Shown: positions 41,514-52,176, counted from the stretch's first letter. The stretch: DNA of 64,000 nt from CALBPI01 sp963922335 (GCA_963922335.1 CAWUIB010000007.1:124001-188000); one strand, 5' to 3'. Numbers and translations are program-made. The notes: generated from the sequence alone by a model not told the origin.

Positions 41514-43343
41514 TTACGCCCGACCGATTCGGACTGCATCACCATCAAAGGTGTTGAGTGACAGGACAAAATCGTCCTTCGTATAGCCCAATGCCTGCTC
41601 TTCCAGAATACCGATGGCGATCTCCTCGCCCATACGCACGCTATCGAAGTAGTCCGAGTAATAGTGCACGCCGGCCATGTTGCGCCCAATCGAGATGTTC
41701 GCTGCGAGCTTATTCAACTCACCCTCGAGCGTCAGCGGACAATCGAGTTCGGCAAACTTCAGCTTCTTGCCAGAATCAACCGCATGATAGGCGCCGTACT
41801 TCACCTTATATCCGCATTTCTCAAACTGCGCGATTTGGTCTTTGCTGTAGAACCCAGCCTTGATGTCGCCCTTCTTGGTCAACTGCGCAAAGATCGCGGA
41901 GGTATCAAAGAAGGCCTTCAGAATCGTCACACAGGCACCGGCAACGGTAGCGTGTCCTGCACCGTACGTTGGGTGCATCGGTGAGCCTTCCTCGAACGCC
42001 ATCGGCAACAATGCCGTGCTTTCACCCGCCGCATTCTGATTGTTGGTGCGTATCGCGTCGATCGTCTCTTTTAGTGCATCCGCCATCTTGGTGAACGCAC
42101 CGCAGGTGACGCGGTTCTCATCGTCGATTTCTTTTGCTTTCTCGAGTCGACCACCAAGGGCCTCCGGACGCAGGCGAAGGTGCACATTGAACTTCTGATA
42201 GCGCACCGCCTTAAGACCTCGTGTCGCCACCTCGGTCACGAGGCTCAGAATGTGCGGTCCGCCGTACAGCGCAAAACCACCCGCGTTGACCGGCACCGTT
42301 ACGCGGTTGACTGCGTCAAACAGCTCGCCATCGCCTCCTTTAATTGAAACACTATCCTTGCCCGACAGAAGATCAAACGCCGGATCGAAAGGCGTGCCGT
42401 TACCGAGCAGGATCAGACAACCGGTGAGGTAGGCTTGGTATAGCGCATCGATGTGCACATAGGTCGCCATGTCACGCGGCGTGTAGATAAAGCGCGTATG
42501 GCCGGGCGAGAAGTCCTGACCCGGACCGGTCGGTACACACGGATCCGATGAGCCTCGCACCTCGAAGCCGTTTTGGACTGCCAGCCAGTCGTCCCACTTC
42601 ATCATGTAATCGTCACCATCCGCGGCGACCGGGACGCGCTGGTCAATTTGCTGGGCACCGTAGCCAACGATCCCGTCTGACGGATCACCGACTGTACCCA
42701 CCAGCATCAGTTGAGAGACATACGGGCCCGCTTCGACACCTGGCGAAGAACCTCGAAACGCGGTCTGTCGTGTGATCTGTCCGTTTTCGTTCGTGCGTGC
42801 ACGTCCAGCCGAGCCATCCAGTGGATAGGGCAAGGCGTTCAAGCGCGCGATTGAGTCGTTCAACGCTGCGCTACCCGTGCCACCGCCGGTGTCCCAGTTG
42901 AAGAACGGTAAGTCGCGAAGCAATGCCAGCTCATAGACCTCAGCCATTTCATAGTTGAGTTCGTCGGAACAGAGCGCCGGTGCCGGCGCCATTGTGACAG
43001 CCTGTGCGTCTGGGCCTTGCAGGTCATGAACAACACCGGCAGTCGGTGCTTCCCACAAACGGCGGTTGAAGTCTTCACTCATCGGGACAGGCACGCGTGT
43101 GGTGAATGGCGCGATGTAGCCATTGTCGATCGCGCTGCGGAACTCTTTGAAGTGTGCAGCGTTCTCGACCAACCCTGTGGTCGAGTTGTGTTCTAGCCCC
43201 TTGGTAAAGCTCATGGGGTAACAGGCCGATCCATAGCGGATTTCATCCGCATTCGCCTGATGTCCCGGGTGTTCTCTGTGACGAGCTTTCTCTGCGGCTT
43301 CAATACGAAACGCAAGTGTCTGCTGTGCGCGATCCTTGGCCAT
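41514..43343 (-). CDS. Vanadium-dependent haloperoxidase family protein
   Basis: 609 residues. The vanadate site is well preserved: KFNVHLRLRP (Lys/Arg near 384-392), SPMHPTYGAGHATVAG with the acid-base His464, and SIGRNMAGVHYYSDYF with Arg554 and the axial His560. No signal peptide is evident. Such enzymes use hydrogen peroxide to oxidise bromide or chloride, halogenating organic compounds or quenching signals; a non-halogenating acid phosphatase-like role is the alternative. The residue order fits the bacterial haloperoxidase group. The next gene upstream on this strand (43408) encodes a lipoprotein. Confidence 0.88.
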   Translation of the reverse strand: MAKDRAQQTLAFRIEAAEKARHREHPGHQANADEIRYGSACYPMSFTKGLEHNSTTGLVENAAHFKEFRSAIDNGYIAPFTTRVPVPMSEDFNRRLWEAPTAGVVHDLQGPDAQAVTMAPAPALCSDELNYEMAEVYELALLRDLPFFNWDTGGGTGSAALNDSIARLNALPYPLDGSAGRARTNENGQITRQTAFRGSSPGVEAGPYVSQLMLVGTVGDPSDGIVGYGAQQIDQRVPVAADGDDYMMKWDDWLAVQNGFEVRGSSDPCVPTGPGQDFSPGHTRFIYTPRDMATYVHIDALYQAYLTGCLILLGNGTPFDPAFDLLSGKDSVSIKGGDGELFDAVNRVTVPVNAGGFALYGGPHILSLVTEVATRGLKAVRYQKFNVHLRLRPEALGGRLEKAKEIDDENRVTCGAFTKMADALKETIDAIRTNNQNAAGESTALLPMAFEEGSPMHPTYGAGHATVAGACVTILKAFFDTSAIFAQLTKKGDIKAGFYSKDQIAQFEKCGYKVKYGAYHAVDSGKKLKFAELDCPLTLEGELNKLAANISIGRNMAGVHYYSDYFDSVRMGEEIAIGILEEQALGYTKDDFVLSLNTFDGDAVRIGRA

Positions 43344-43407
43344 GCTGCGTGCCTCCGTGCTGTGGTGTGTCTTTCGGTAGTGCCACCACGGCCGCAGTTA
43401 TCTCAGA

Positions 43408-44052
43408 TCACAGACGGGTTGTTTGTGCCTCGCAAGCAGACCACATATCTCGCGCTTGCAATGCTGCGCATAGTGCAGGGCAGACCGGACGGTGCGGCGT
43501 GGTCGTCGCGGTGTCGTTGTCGCGCGTACGCGCGATGGCCTCAGCGAGATCCCCCGCCAGGTAACCCGCATCGCAGTGGTTGCTCTCGCGAGTCTGACTC
43601 CTGTCGTGTATCAATCCAAAAGAGTGATTCTGTTCGTGCAAGAAGGTATTCAACAGTGCAAAAGCATCATAGTTGAATTTCCACAGGTTCAACTCGACGG
43701 TATTGGTTCTCGCCGTGTACAAGGCCGTTGTCGACGCCCAGGGCCATGGGCTGCGCCATGGCAAGAGGTTTTCGCGAGGTAGACCGCCATTGGTCGAGTA
43801 TCGGTCGAGTACCCAATGCGTCGGTGTTGGAAAAGACGCGACCTCCTCGAGAACCTCGGACCTGATACGACCCTCCCAAACAATCGCGCCTTTGGTTTCA
43901 AGCTCCAGCAGCACCTCCCGAAACAAAGGGTCCTCGATTGCCGCTGCCTGCATCGCCATCGCTTCATCGATGTAACGCTCATGCTCGGGCGTGAAACTCG
44001 CGCAGGCGGATAGCGCAGCAACACCAAGCCACAAAAAGCGTCTGCATCGCAC
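43408..44052 (-). CDS. Lipoprotein with metzincin-type zinc protease motif
   Basis: About 214 residues. The N-terminus (RRFLWLGVAALSAC) is a lipoprotein signal. The sequence FLHEQNHSFGLIHD fits HExxHxxGxxH, the three-His zinc motif of metzincin proteases. A Met-turn cannot be placed with confidence. The protein is probably anchored in the outer membrane or periplasm. The start is uncertain: GTG 44052 follows the upstream stop by 13 bases; an ATG at 44100 would overlap the preceding gene. Cys-rich C-terminus. Confidence 0.6.
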   Translation of the reverse strand: MRCRRFLWLGVAALSACASFTPEHERYIDEAMAMQAAAIEDPLFREVLLELETKGAIVWEGRIRSEVLEEVASFPTPTHWVLDRYSTNGGLPRENLLPWRSPWPWASTTALYTARTNTVELNLWKFNYDAFALLNTFLHEQNHSFGLIHDRSQTRESNHCDAGYLAGDLAEAIARTRDNDTATTTPHRPVCPALCAALQARDMWSACEAQTTRL

Positions 44053-44065
44053 GGAATCAACCAGA

Positions 44066-44785
44066 CTAGTCTTCGTTCGCTTGGCTAAGCGCAGCGGCAT
44101 ACTTTGCATTGCTCTTGATGTACGACACCAGTCCGGGATATTGCTTAACGCTAGTCTTCGAAAAAACCGCGAAGATGTCGATCTCATCCATGGGGTCGCT
44201 GGCGTCCCCACGCCAACTAGCAAAAGCAAATATGGCAGCGATTGACGCATAGGTTACCGGAGCTCTGGATGCAGGCGGCGACGTATCTGAGTCCGAGAAA
44301 TATGCGCTAGTGAACGCTGTCTTTCCATGTAGACGGAACGCGTTATAGATCGCCGCGCGTGCGTCGTCCTCATGGACTCGAACAATGTCCTGATGGACCT
44401 CGTTCTCAATCTTACTGGCCAGTCGTAGGTAAGTGCGTAAAGACCTGGCTACACCAAGCCACAACAGCGGATCATTGGATGGAGGCTGCTTCGAATCTAC
44501 GCCTACAAATCGGTTTACCGCCTGAGACAAAATATCCTTGCACTCGATGAGTAACCGCTCCGATCGACGATAAGCTGCATCTTCATCATTGCGTTCCGCC
44601 GTCTGGCGATACACAAATACTGCAACTACCGCAGCAACGCACACCGCCATCGTCGACAGAGCGGTCCACGACCCTTTTGCATCGTCTTTCCAGTCCAGCA
44701 TTGTGACGATCAATACCAACGCCAACATCGCGCATGGCACGAAAACCAGCCGAAACGCAGTTGTATCGATGTCGTCCCCTCTCAT
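44066..44785 (-). CDS. Two-helix membrane protein, unknown function
   Basis: 239 residues. Two transmembrane segments near the N-terminus (LVFVPCAMLALVLIVTML and TALSTMAVCVAAVVAVFVY) precede a cytoplasmic helical domain (ECKDILSQAVNRF, then LRTYLRLASKIENEVHQDIV). No family is recognised. It precedes the metzincin-motif gene by 13 bases and is probably in the same operon. Confidence 0.65.
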   Translation of the reverse strand: MRGDDIDTTAFRLVFVPCAMLALVLIVTMLDWKDDAKGSWTALSTMAVCVAAVVAVFVYRQTAERNDEDAAYRRSERLLIECKDILSQAVNRFVGVDSKQPPSNDPLLWLGVARSLRTYLRLASKIENEVHQDIVRVHEDDARAAIYNAFRLHGKTAFTSAYFSDSDTSPPASRAPVTYASIAAIFAFASWRGDASDPMDEIDIFAVFSKTSVKQYPGLVSYIKSNAKYAAALSQANED

Positions 44786-44842
44786 GGGGATAGTCTAGCA
44801 CTGCGTCGACGGTGGCCGACGGTGTGTCTGGCGATGATATGA

Positions 44843-45325
44843 ATGGCTACAATGCAAGACATGAGTTCAAAGACACCCGCTGAGTCTGCCGTCGAGCACA
44901 ACGTCTATAAGGTCTTCCCCAATGACCTTAATTCGAAAAACACTGTCTTTGGGGGTCTTGTCATGAGCCTGTGTGATCGAACCGCACTGATCGTCGCCGA
45001 GCGGCACAGCGGTTCGGCTTGTGTCACGGCGGCGGTCGATAGCCTCACTTTTCTTGCGGCGGCCGGCACCGGAGACACACTGATCGTTAAGGCCGCTGTG
45101 AACCGAGCGTGGCGAACATCCATGGAGATCGGTTGTCGCGTCACCGCGGAGAACAGTCGCACAGGCGAAACACGCCATATCGTTTCGGCGTACCTCACCT
45201 TCGTCGCACTGGATGACAATGGCCGTCCGACTCCGGTTCCGGAGATCCAACCGACGACTGACATCGAGCGTAAGCGCTATGAGCAGGCTGCCTTTCGTCG
45301 CAAGCAGCGATTGGATAACAAATGA
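44843..45325 (+). CDS. Acyl-CoA thioesterase, hotdog fold (YciA-like)
   Basis: 160 residues. VFPNDLNSKNTVFGGLVMSLCDRTALIVAERH is the HGG.. region of YciA/BACH-type thioesterases (here N-S-K-N-T-V-F-G-G), with Asp in the helix as catalytic candidate, then SLTFLAAAGTGDTLIVKAAVNRAWRTSMEIG. It hydrolyses acyl-CoA, chain length unknown. The start could be six codons later. It overlaps the next gene by 4 bases. Confidence 0.88.
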   Translation: MATMQDMSSKTPAESAVEHNVYKVFPNDLNSKNTVFGGLVMSLCDRTALIVAERHSGSACVTAAVDSLTFLAAAGTGDTLIVKAAVNRAWRTSMEIGCRVTAENSRTGETRHIVSAYLTFVALDDNGRPTPVPEIQPTTDIERKRYEQAAFRRKQRLDNK

Positions 45326-45837
45326 CTGAAGAGCATCTGCCCGCGGAGGAACCATACGCGCCAAACCTGCCATATTTGAATCATGGCGACGCGCCGACCG
45401 ACGACACCGCAAAGGCGTTGCTGCTCGCCCAGCACGAGTATCTGCGCAATGAGATCAGCCACTCCATCGCGGACATTATGCGAAACCCAACGATCGCCGC
45501 GGTTGCCAGCGGTGGTGTGTGGGCGTGGCTGTTCGCCTCGGATGACGGCTCCGGGGTTCGCGTCGCCGCAGCGATCATCCCACTCATATTGAGCCTACTT
45601 CTGATCTGGAGAGACAAGGCGGTCCGTGATAACTGGATTGAGATTGCGCACTACTGCCTCGACATCGAGCGCCGACTCGGCACCGAAGGGTGGGAGCACC
45701 ATTGCTTTTCGAAACGTAAGCCCGACGATGCGTGGACTCGCAATTTTCACGCGAACTGGACGAAAGCTTGCTTGTGGTTGATTGCCCTGTTGAACGCGAT
45801 CGCCTTCCTTTACGTCGCTTTCTGGCACATCGACTGA
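45322..45837 (+). CDS. Small two-helix membrane protein, unknown function
   Basis: 171 residues. Two transmembrane helices lie at about 58-78 and 80-95 (IAAVASGGVWAWLF, IIPLILSLLLIW) and a third at the C-terminus (WLIALLNAIAFLYVAFW). The intervening WIEIAHYCLDIERRLGTEGWEHHCF is conserved-looking. It is translationally coupled to the thioesterase (ATGA), so it may help that enzyme at the membrane. No family assigned. Confidence 0.65.
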   Translation: MTEEHLPAEEPYAPNLPYLNHGDAPTDDTAKALLLAQHEYLRNEISHSIADIMRNPTIAAVASGGVWAWLFASDDGSGVRVAAAIIPLILSLLLIWRDKAVRDNWIEIAHYCLDIERRLGTEGWEHHCFSKRKPDDAWTRNFHANWTKACLWLIALLNAIAFLYVAFWHID

Positions 45838-45838
45838 A

Positions 45839-46228
45839 TCAGAATAGCGCAGCGATCAGCATGAACAACGTAGCCAGGAATCCGACTGCCCACACCACGG
45901 ATCGCAGCAGATAGACACCTGAGGCGTAGGCGGGGACGTAGGCAATGCGAGCTGCGAGGTAAACCCAAGCGCAGTTTTGTGTCAGACCGCTGCTCGATTC
46001 ACTCAAAACCACGACGACGACAGCAATAGCGAATAGCACAAGCGCCTCGAAATGGTTCTCCATTGCCCGTTTCAGGCGACCAGCCATGCCTTTTGCGACC
46101 TTCTGTTCATCGCGCGGCCCCGCCGTGTAGTCGGTGCCTAACTGCAGATTGACGGGTATCGCCATCAGGATGAACTGGACGTACTGCAACAGTGCGGCAA
46201 ATCCGAGGATTTTGACTTCAACGGGCAT
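45839..46228 (-). CDS. MAPEG family membrane protein
   Basis: 129 residues with four transmembrane helices. GMAGRLKRAMENHFEALVLFAIAVV and WVYLAARIAYVPAYASGVYLLRSVVW are the MAPEG signature (the RA.E NHFE segment). Eukaryotic relatives use glutathione; bacterial members may detoxify lipid hydroperoxides or electrophiles. Convergent with the preceding gene, 1 base apart. Confidence 0.93.
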   Translation of the reverse strand: MPVEVKILGFAALLQYVQFILMAIPVNLQLGTDYTAGPRDEQKVAKGMAGRLKRAMENHFEALVLFAIAVVVVVLSESSSGLTQNCAWVYLAARIAYVPAYASGVYLLRSVVWAVGFLATLFMLIAALF

Positions 46229-46591
46229 GGCAGTGTCTCTCTAACTACCTCCCCATATGGTGCTACAAAGCTGCTTGGATTTCCGGATTGATAAAAATAG
46301 ACAAATATTAAACGGAAATTCAGTTTTGTTGCGAAATCGAGATTAGAGAGCGATCAAAAGGTGACGCAACTCCTATATCGATAGGCCCGAACGATTATTT
46401 CAGTTATTTCAGTAGAAAATGAAATGAGTACTATGTATTCTAGACAAATCGAAGATTGACTAAGTTTTTCTTCGACAAAAAAGGGGGCTTTTTAGACAAG
46501 CAGCCGCAGTTCCTCACCGGCGAGGTGATAGCAAGACGCAATCGCAAACTGCTGCAAACGGCGCTGCAGATAGACTGAATGGAGGTTACCC
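46229..46591. other. 363-base intergenic region, AT-rich
   Basis: No gene is supported. An AT-rich block runs about 46280-46450. AAAAAGGGGGCTTTTT near 46479-46495 could form a short hairpin. The region probably holds divergent promoters for the MAPEG and DoxX-like genes. Confidence 0.5.
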
Positions 46592-47122
46592 ATGTCAACT
46601 GACGTAAATCTGACGTATAACGCTGGGTCCGAGAACTCGGGCTCTAACTGGCTGACCCGCGCGGCGGCTACTGGTTACATCGCAGACCTTGGCTGGTCTG
46701 ACCGCATTGCCCACTGGTTCCTGCGGATTCCGCTGGCGGTGTTGATCTGGAGCTACGGCATCCAGAAATTCCCATCCGTATTCACGAACCCTGGCGACTT
46801 TGGCGTACCGGCAGTGCTCTACGTACTGAACGGGCTCGCGGAAGTGCTTGGGGTCATCGCGCTGATCGTCGGTGGCATCGTGGAGACGTGGAATCCGAAG
46901 CACAACCTGCTCCGATTGGGTGGTGATGTCATCACCCGCACTGCGGGTTTTGCGTTGGCTTCAGCCATTGGTGGCGTCATTTACTTCTTCTACTGGGGCT
47001 CGATCACCCTCAGCAACCCGCACACCATGCAGTTCGGCCTCGCACTGTTCTTCATGCTGCGGGGTAACAAGCTGATTCGCGCTCGTCAGGTTGAGTTGCC
47101 GACCGCAAACGCTGCCGCGTAA
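46592..47122 (+). CDS. Four-helix membrane protein, possibly DoxX-like
   Basis: 176 residues. GGAGG lies 6 bases before ATG. Four hydrophobic helices (IPLAVLIWSYGIQKF, GLAEVLGVIALIVGGIV, TAGFALASAIGGVIYFFYW, FGLALFFMLRG) and the YGIQKFP...LNGLAEV order resemble DoxX-type proteins. Role unknown. Followed by a strong terminator, so it is monocistronic. Confidence 0.6.
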   Translation: MSTDVNLTYNAGSENSGSNWLTRAAATGYIADLGWSDRIAHWFLRIPLAVLIWSYGIQKFPSVFTNPGDFGVPAVLYVLNGLAEVLGVIALIVGGIVETWNPKHNLLRLGGDVITRTAGFALASAIGGVIYFFYWGSITLSNPHTMQFGLALFFMLRGNKLIRARQVELPTANAAA

Positions 47123-47147
47123 GCGCCGCATTAGAAGAGTGAGTAAG

Positions 47148-47181
47148 AGCCCTGCCGTTCCGCGACGGCAGGGCTTTTTTT
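47148..47181 (+). terminator. Intrinsic terminator after DoxX-like gene
   Basis: GCCCTGCCGT pairs with ACGGCAGGGC across a 6-base loop, followed by TTTTTTT: a textbook rho-independent terminator. Confidence 0.95.
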
Positions 47182-47251
47182 GCTTGTGGTTTGACGCGTT
47201 CGTAGAAACAATGTTGCGCTCACCAGCACCGGACCGGAGGGGAGTGTTCCA

Positions 47252-49288
47252 GTGACTCAGTATCCGCACCTTTTTACGCCGCTTGATCTTGGGTTCACCA
47301 CGCTCCGGAATCGAATCCTCATGGGGTCGATGCACACGGGTCTCGAAGATGGCAATCAACATGCGAAGCTGGCCGCCTACTTTCGAGAGCGTGCGCGCGG
47401 CGAGGTAGGCATTATCGTCACCGGCGGTTACGCGCCGAATCGTGCTGGTTGGGTCAAGCCGTTCGCTGGGAAGCTGACCACTCGCGGCGAGGCGGCGAAG
47501 CACCGGACGGTGACCGCAGCAGTTCATGAAGAAGGCGGCAAGATCGCGCTGCAAATCCTTCACGCCGGACGGTATGCCTACCATCCGCTGGCCGTTGCGC
47601 CCTCGAAAATTCGTTCGCCGATCACCCCATTTACGCCGCGCGAGTTGTCTACTGCTGGTGTCGAGCGACAGATTCGTGACTTCGTAAACTGTGCGAAACG
47701 CGCTCGCGAAGCAGGTTATGACGGCGTCGAAATCATGGGCTCAGAAGGCTACTTCATCAACGAGTTTCTGGTGAGCCATACCAACCAACGGACCGACAAA
47801 TGGGGCGGCGACTACGAGCGCCGGATGCAGCTGCCAATCGAAATCGTGTCGCGCACGCGCGAAGCTGTTGGCGATGACTTCATCATCATTTATCGGCTAT
47901 CGATGATCGATCTGATCCCTGACGGCAGTACGTGGAACGAGACCGTGCAACTGGCAAAGGCTATCGAAAGCGCGGGCGCCACCATCATTAACACCGGCAT
48001 TGGTTGGCATGAGGCGCGCGTGCCAACGATTGCAACCTCCGTCCCACGCAAGGCATTTACGTGGGTGACTCGAAAAATGAAAGAAGAGGTCAGCATTCCC
48101 CTGGTGACCTCGAACCGGATCAATCTGCCGAGTGTTGCCGAGGAGATTCTGGAAAACGGCGATGCGGACATGGTGTCGCTCGCAAGACCATTGCTCGCCG
48201 ATCCGGAGTTCGCAAAGAAGTCTCGCGAAGGGCGTGCTGATGAGATAAACGTGTGCATCGCCTGCAATCAGGCGTGCCTGGATCATACCTTCTCAAACAA
48301 GACGAGCAGTTGCCTGGTGAACCCACGGGCGTGCCACGAGACTGAGTTGAACTACGAGAAGACCGAGACGGTGCGCCGTTTCGCGGTCATCGGCGCAGGC
48401 CCTGCCGGACTGTCGACCGCGCTGGTGCTAAACGAGCGCGGACACAAAGTGGATCTATACGATCGTGCCGACAAGATTGGCGGGCAGCTCAATATGGCGG
48501 CGGCGATTCCCGGCAAAGAAGAGTTTTTCGAGATGCTGCGCTACTACACGCGTCAGCTCGAGCTCAGCACCGTCGACCTGAAACTCGGCACAGATGTCTC
48601 AGAGTCACTGTTGATCGATGAGGGCTACGACGGCGTCATCGTTGCGACCGGTGTCGTGCCGCGTGACCCGCAAATCCCTGGTCAGGATCACCCCAAAGTA
48701 CTGAGCTACATCGATGTACTGCGCAATAAAGCGCCTGTTGGTAAACGGGTAGCAATCATCGGTGCCGGCGGCATCGGTTTCGATGTGGCTGAGTATCTCG
48801 TTCATGAGGAAGGTCAATCATCAACGATGGACCTGGATGAGTGGCTCGCCGAGTGGGGTGTCGTGGATCCCGCGGATGCTCGTGGCGGTTTATCGCGTGA
48901 GCGCGCCCAACCCGCCGGACCCGCCCGCGAGGTGACCCTGCTCCAACGCAAGAAAGGCAAACTCGGTGCGAAGCTCGGCAAAACCACCGGCTGGATTCAT
49001 CGGTCATCTTTGAAGATGAAAGGTGTGAAGATGATCGGCGAAGTGAACTATGAGCAGATCAGCGACGAGGGCCTGCTCATCACGTTTGGCGATGGTCGCA
49101 AAGACCCGACCTGGCTGGACGTCGACAACATCATCATGTGCGCCGGACAGATCCCATTAGAAGAATTGAAGACGCCATTGGAGGCTGCCGGCATTCCGGT
49201 TCATGTCATCGGTGGTGCAGATGTTGCGGCTGAGCTCGACGCGAAGCGTGCGATCAATCAGGGGAGTCGACTGGCGGCTGCGCTCTAG
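47252..49288 (+). CDS. fadH: NADPH-dependent 2,4-dienoyl-CoA reductase
   Basis: 678 residues, close to E. coli FadH in length. GTG start with GGAGGGGAG upstream. The N-terminal TIM barrel of the Old Yellow Enzyme type (FMN) has YDGVEIMGSEGYFINEFLVSHTNQRTDKWGGDYERR. A four-cysteine [4Fe-4S] cluster follows (CIACNQACLDHTFSNKTSSC, then CHE), then two Rossmann motifs for FAD and NADPH (VIGAGPAGLSTA, IIGAGGIGFDVA). It reduces 2,4-dienoyl-CoA in beta-oxidation of unsaturated fatty acids. Convergent with the MarR gene. Confidence 0.95.
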   Translation: MTQYPHLFTPLDLGFTTLRNRILMGSMHTGLEDGNQHAKLAAYFRERARGEVGIIVTGGYAPNRAGWVKPFAGKLTTRGEAAKHRTVTAAVHEEGGKIALQILHAGRYAYHPLAVAPSKIRSPITPFTPRELSTAGVERQIRDFVNCAKRAREAGYDGVEIMGSEGYFINEFLVSHTNQRTDKWGGDYERRMQLPIEIVSRTREAVGDDFIIIYRLSMIDLIPDGSTWNETVQLAKAIESAGATIINTGIGWHEARVPTIATSVPRKAFTWVTRKMKEEVSIPLVTSNRINLPSVAEEILENGDADMVSLARPLLADPEFAKKSREGRADEINVCIACNQACLDHTFSNKTSSCLVNPRACHETELNYEKTETVRRFAVIGAGPAGLSTALVLNERGHKVDLYDRADKIGGQLNMAAAIPGKEEFFEMLRYYTRQLELSTVDLKLGTDVSESLLIDEGYDGVIVATGVVPRDPQIPGQDHPKVLSYIDVLRNKAPVGKRVAIIGAGGIGFDVAEYLVHEEGQSSTMDLDEWLAEWGVVDPADARGGLSRERAQPAGPAREVTLLQRKKGKLGAKLGKTTGWIHRSSLKMKGVKMIGEVNYEQISDEGLLITFGDGRKDPTWLDVDNIIMCAGQIPLEELKTPLEAAGIPVHVIGGADVAAELDAKRAINQGSRLAAAL

Positions 49289-49298
49289 TGGCTATAGC

Positions 49299-49733
49299 CT
49301 AGGCAGCACGCAATAGCGTCATTACTTGCTCGAAACCACCGATACGAGCATCGCTAAGTTCGTCCAATCGTAAGCTCGCGTAGAAATCGGCGAGTACGCC
49401 GCTTACGTCTTCAAGTAGCGTGGCACCACCAGCCGTCAGCGTGGCCAAACTCTGGCGAGCATCACGCTCATTGCGCACGGTTGCCACATAGCCGAGTTTC
49501 TCCAGCGGTTTGAGCGCTCTCGTAACGCCAGACGGTGTAACTGACAGCGACTGCGCGAGTGCGACACGAGTAAGGCCCTGATTCGCCTCCTGTAGTGCAC
49601 GTAATAGTCGGTACTCGCTAAAGCTGACCCCGCGCGAGAATGACAGCGCATTATCGAGACGCCGCTCTACTACGGCCGCGACGTTCAGCATGTCGAGGAT
49701 GAGTTGCTCGGAACGTTTTGCTTTCTTTTTCAT
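49299..49733 (-). CDS. MarR-family transcriptional regulator
   Basis: 144 residues. A winged helix: LSFSRGVSFSEYRLLRALQEANQ, then TRVALAQSLSVTPSGVTRALKPLEKLGYVATVRNERDARQSLATLT. ATG 49733 is chosen; a GTG seven codons upstream would place the operator inside the gene. A perfect 28-bp palindrome starts 6 bases before this ATG, so it likely represses itself. Convergent with FadH, but the operator controls only this gene's start, not fadH. Confidence 0.92.
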   Translation of the reverse strand: MKKKAKRSEQLILDMLNVAAVVERRLDNALSFSRGVSFSEYRLLRALQEANQGLTRVALAQSLSVTPSGVTRALKPLEKLGYVATVRNERDARQSLATLTAGGATLLEDVSGVLADFYASLRLDELSDARIGGFEQVMTLLRAA

Positions 49734-49738
49734 CAGCG

Positions 49739-49766
49739 AATAATACGTGAGCACTCACGTATTATT
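49739..49766. promoter_or_regulatory. Perfect 28-bp palindrome, MarR operator candidate
   Basis: AATAATACGTGAG, the 2-base centre CA, and CTCACGTATTATT form a perfect inverted repeat just upstream of the MarR start codon, covering its promoter/ribosome region. Fits MarR-dimer binding and autoregulation. Confidence 0.8.
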
Positions 49767-49796
49767 CAACTTTTGTAGAGTGGAAACTCAGGTGCT

Positions 49797-51137
<1,341 letters not shown>

Positions 51138-51291
51138 TGGAGTGTTCTCCGGGGTGCCTGAACATCGCGTACGGACTATGCCGGCGAGTTTCGGTCCAGG
51201 CCTTGGATAGGAGTTCGTAGTGCGGCAGGCTGCCGGACCATCAAGCGTCGACCGATGGACGCTGCAAGCAGCACAATAGCAGGTTTGCAAC

Positions 51292-52083
51292 TTAAAAGAG
51301 CAAATTGTTTTTGGTGGGTGCCTGGTCCGGAGCCCATGGCTTCTGAGCTACTAGCGCGAGCCAATCGGTATAGAACTGGTTCAAGAATCTTTGCGCATGG
51401 AAAAAGTGGTAGTGCTGCGACGGGTCGAGAGTCTCGGTGATGCCGTCCACATAGACGCTGTATTCGACCGAGCATCCGGTGGGCGTCGTTGTCTTGTAAG
51501 TGTAACCGGTGCCATCCAGAAAGCGCTGGCCCTCGCCTGCGGCGATCTCTGCAAGCACCACCAACTCGTCCTCGGTCTTCATCATGAACTGGTTGTTCTT
51601 TGCTAACGGACTCGTGCGCACTATCTCGGTCGCCTCGAATGTCAGTGGCGCTGCAAAACCCTGTTCCGTCGACAGCACAAATGTTTGAGTGTCACCAAAC
51701 ACAACTCGCTTTCGACCCCACTGGTCTTCTGCGCCGTCGACTCGACTACCGGACTCATAAATCACCCAATAACCCAAGTTGTTCTGCGGGGATCCTGGTG
51801 GGTAACAAACCACTTTGGCAAAGGCGCGAAACGCTTCGCCGGTGTACGCCTCCAGATCAGTGTGGCGGAACTCTATCCACGCTTCACTCTCGCCGGATGA
51901 GACACTCGTTGGACCCAATCGGAAATACTTACCGGGCACCATACCGCCGGCCTTTCCACCATAAAGCGTGTGCTCATTACCCCAAGGCAACGCATCGTTC
52001 TTAGTGCGCGCATCGGAATCTGCCTCACAAGCGCAGAGACAGACTACGCAGAGAATGAGAAACGAAGACCCCGTGAGTTTCAT
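51292..52083 (-). CDS. Lipoprotein of unknown function
   Basis: 263 residues. MKLTGSSFLILCVVCLCAC is a lipoprotein signal with lipobox LCAC (Cys19). The remainder is beta-rich, with FRLGPTSVSSGESEAWIEFRHTDLEAY and AKNNQFMMKTEDELVVLAEIAAGEG. No family is recognised. ATG 52083 is chosen because it gives the lipoprotein signal. Confidence 0.6.
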   Translation of the reverse strand: MKLTGSSFLILCVVCLCACEADSDARTKNDALPWGNEHTLYGGKAGGMVPGKYFRLGPTSVSSGESEAWIEFRHTDLEAYTGEAFRAFAKVVCYPPGSPQNNLGYWVIYESGSRVDGAEDQWGRKRVVFGDTQTFVLSTEQGFAAPLTFEATEIVRTSPLAKNNQFMMKTEDELVVLAEIAAGEGQRFLDGTGYTYKTTTPTGCSVEYSVYVDGITETLDPSQHYHFFHAQRFLNQFYTDWLALVAQKPWAPDQAPTKNNLLF

Positions 52084-52140
52084 GCACTTCAGTCTACTTT
52101 GAATCTTCCATGAGCGGTGACTTGGACGCGGCACCAAAGT

Positions 52141-52176
52141 AAAAAAACCGGCGCACCGAAACCTTCGGATACGCCG
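52141..52176 (-). terminator. Terminator after secreted module protein, copy 2
   Basis: On the minus strand CCGGCG and CGCCGG form the stem, with an inner CCGAA/TTCGG part, followed by TTTTTTT. It ends the 52202 gene. Confidence 0.85.
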
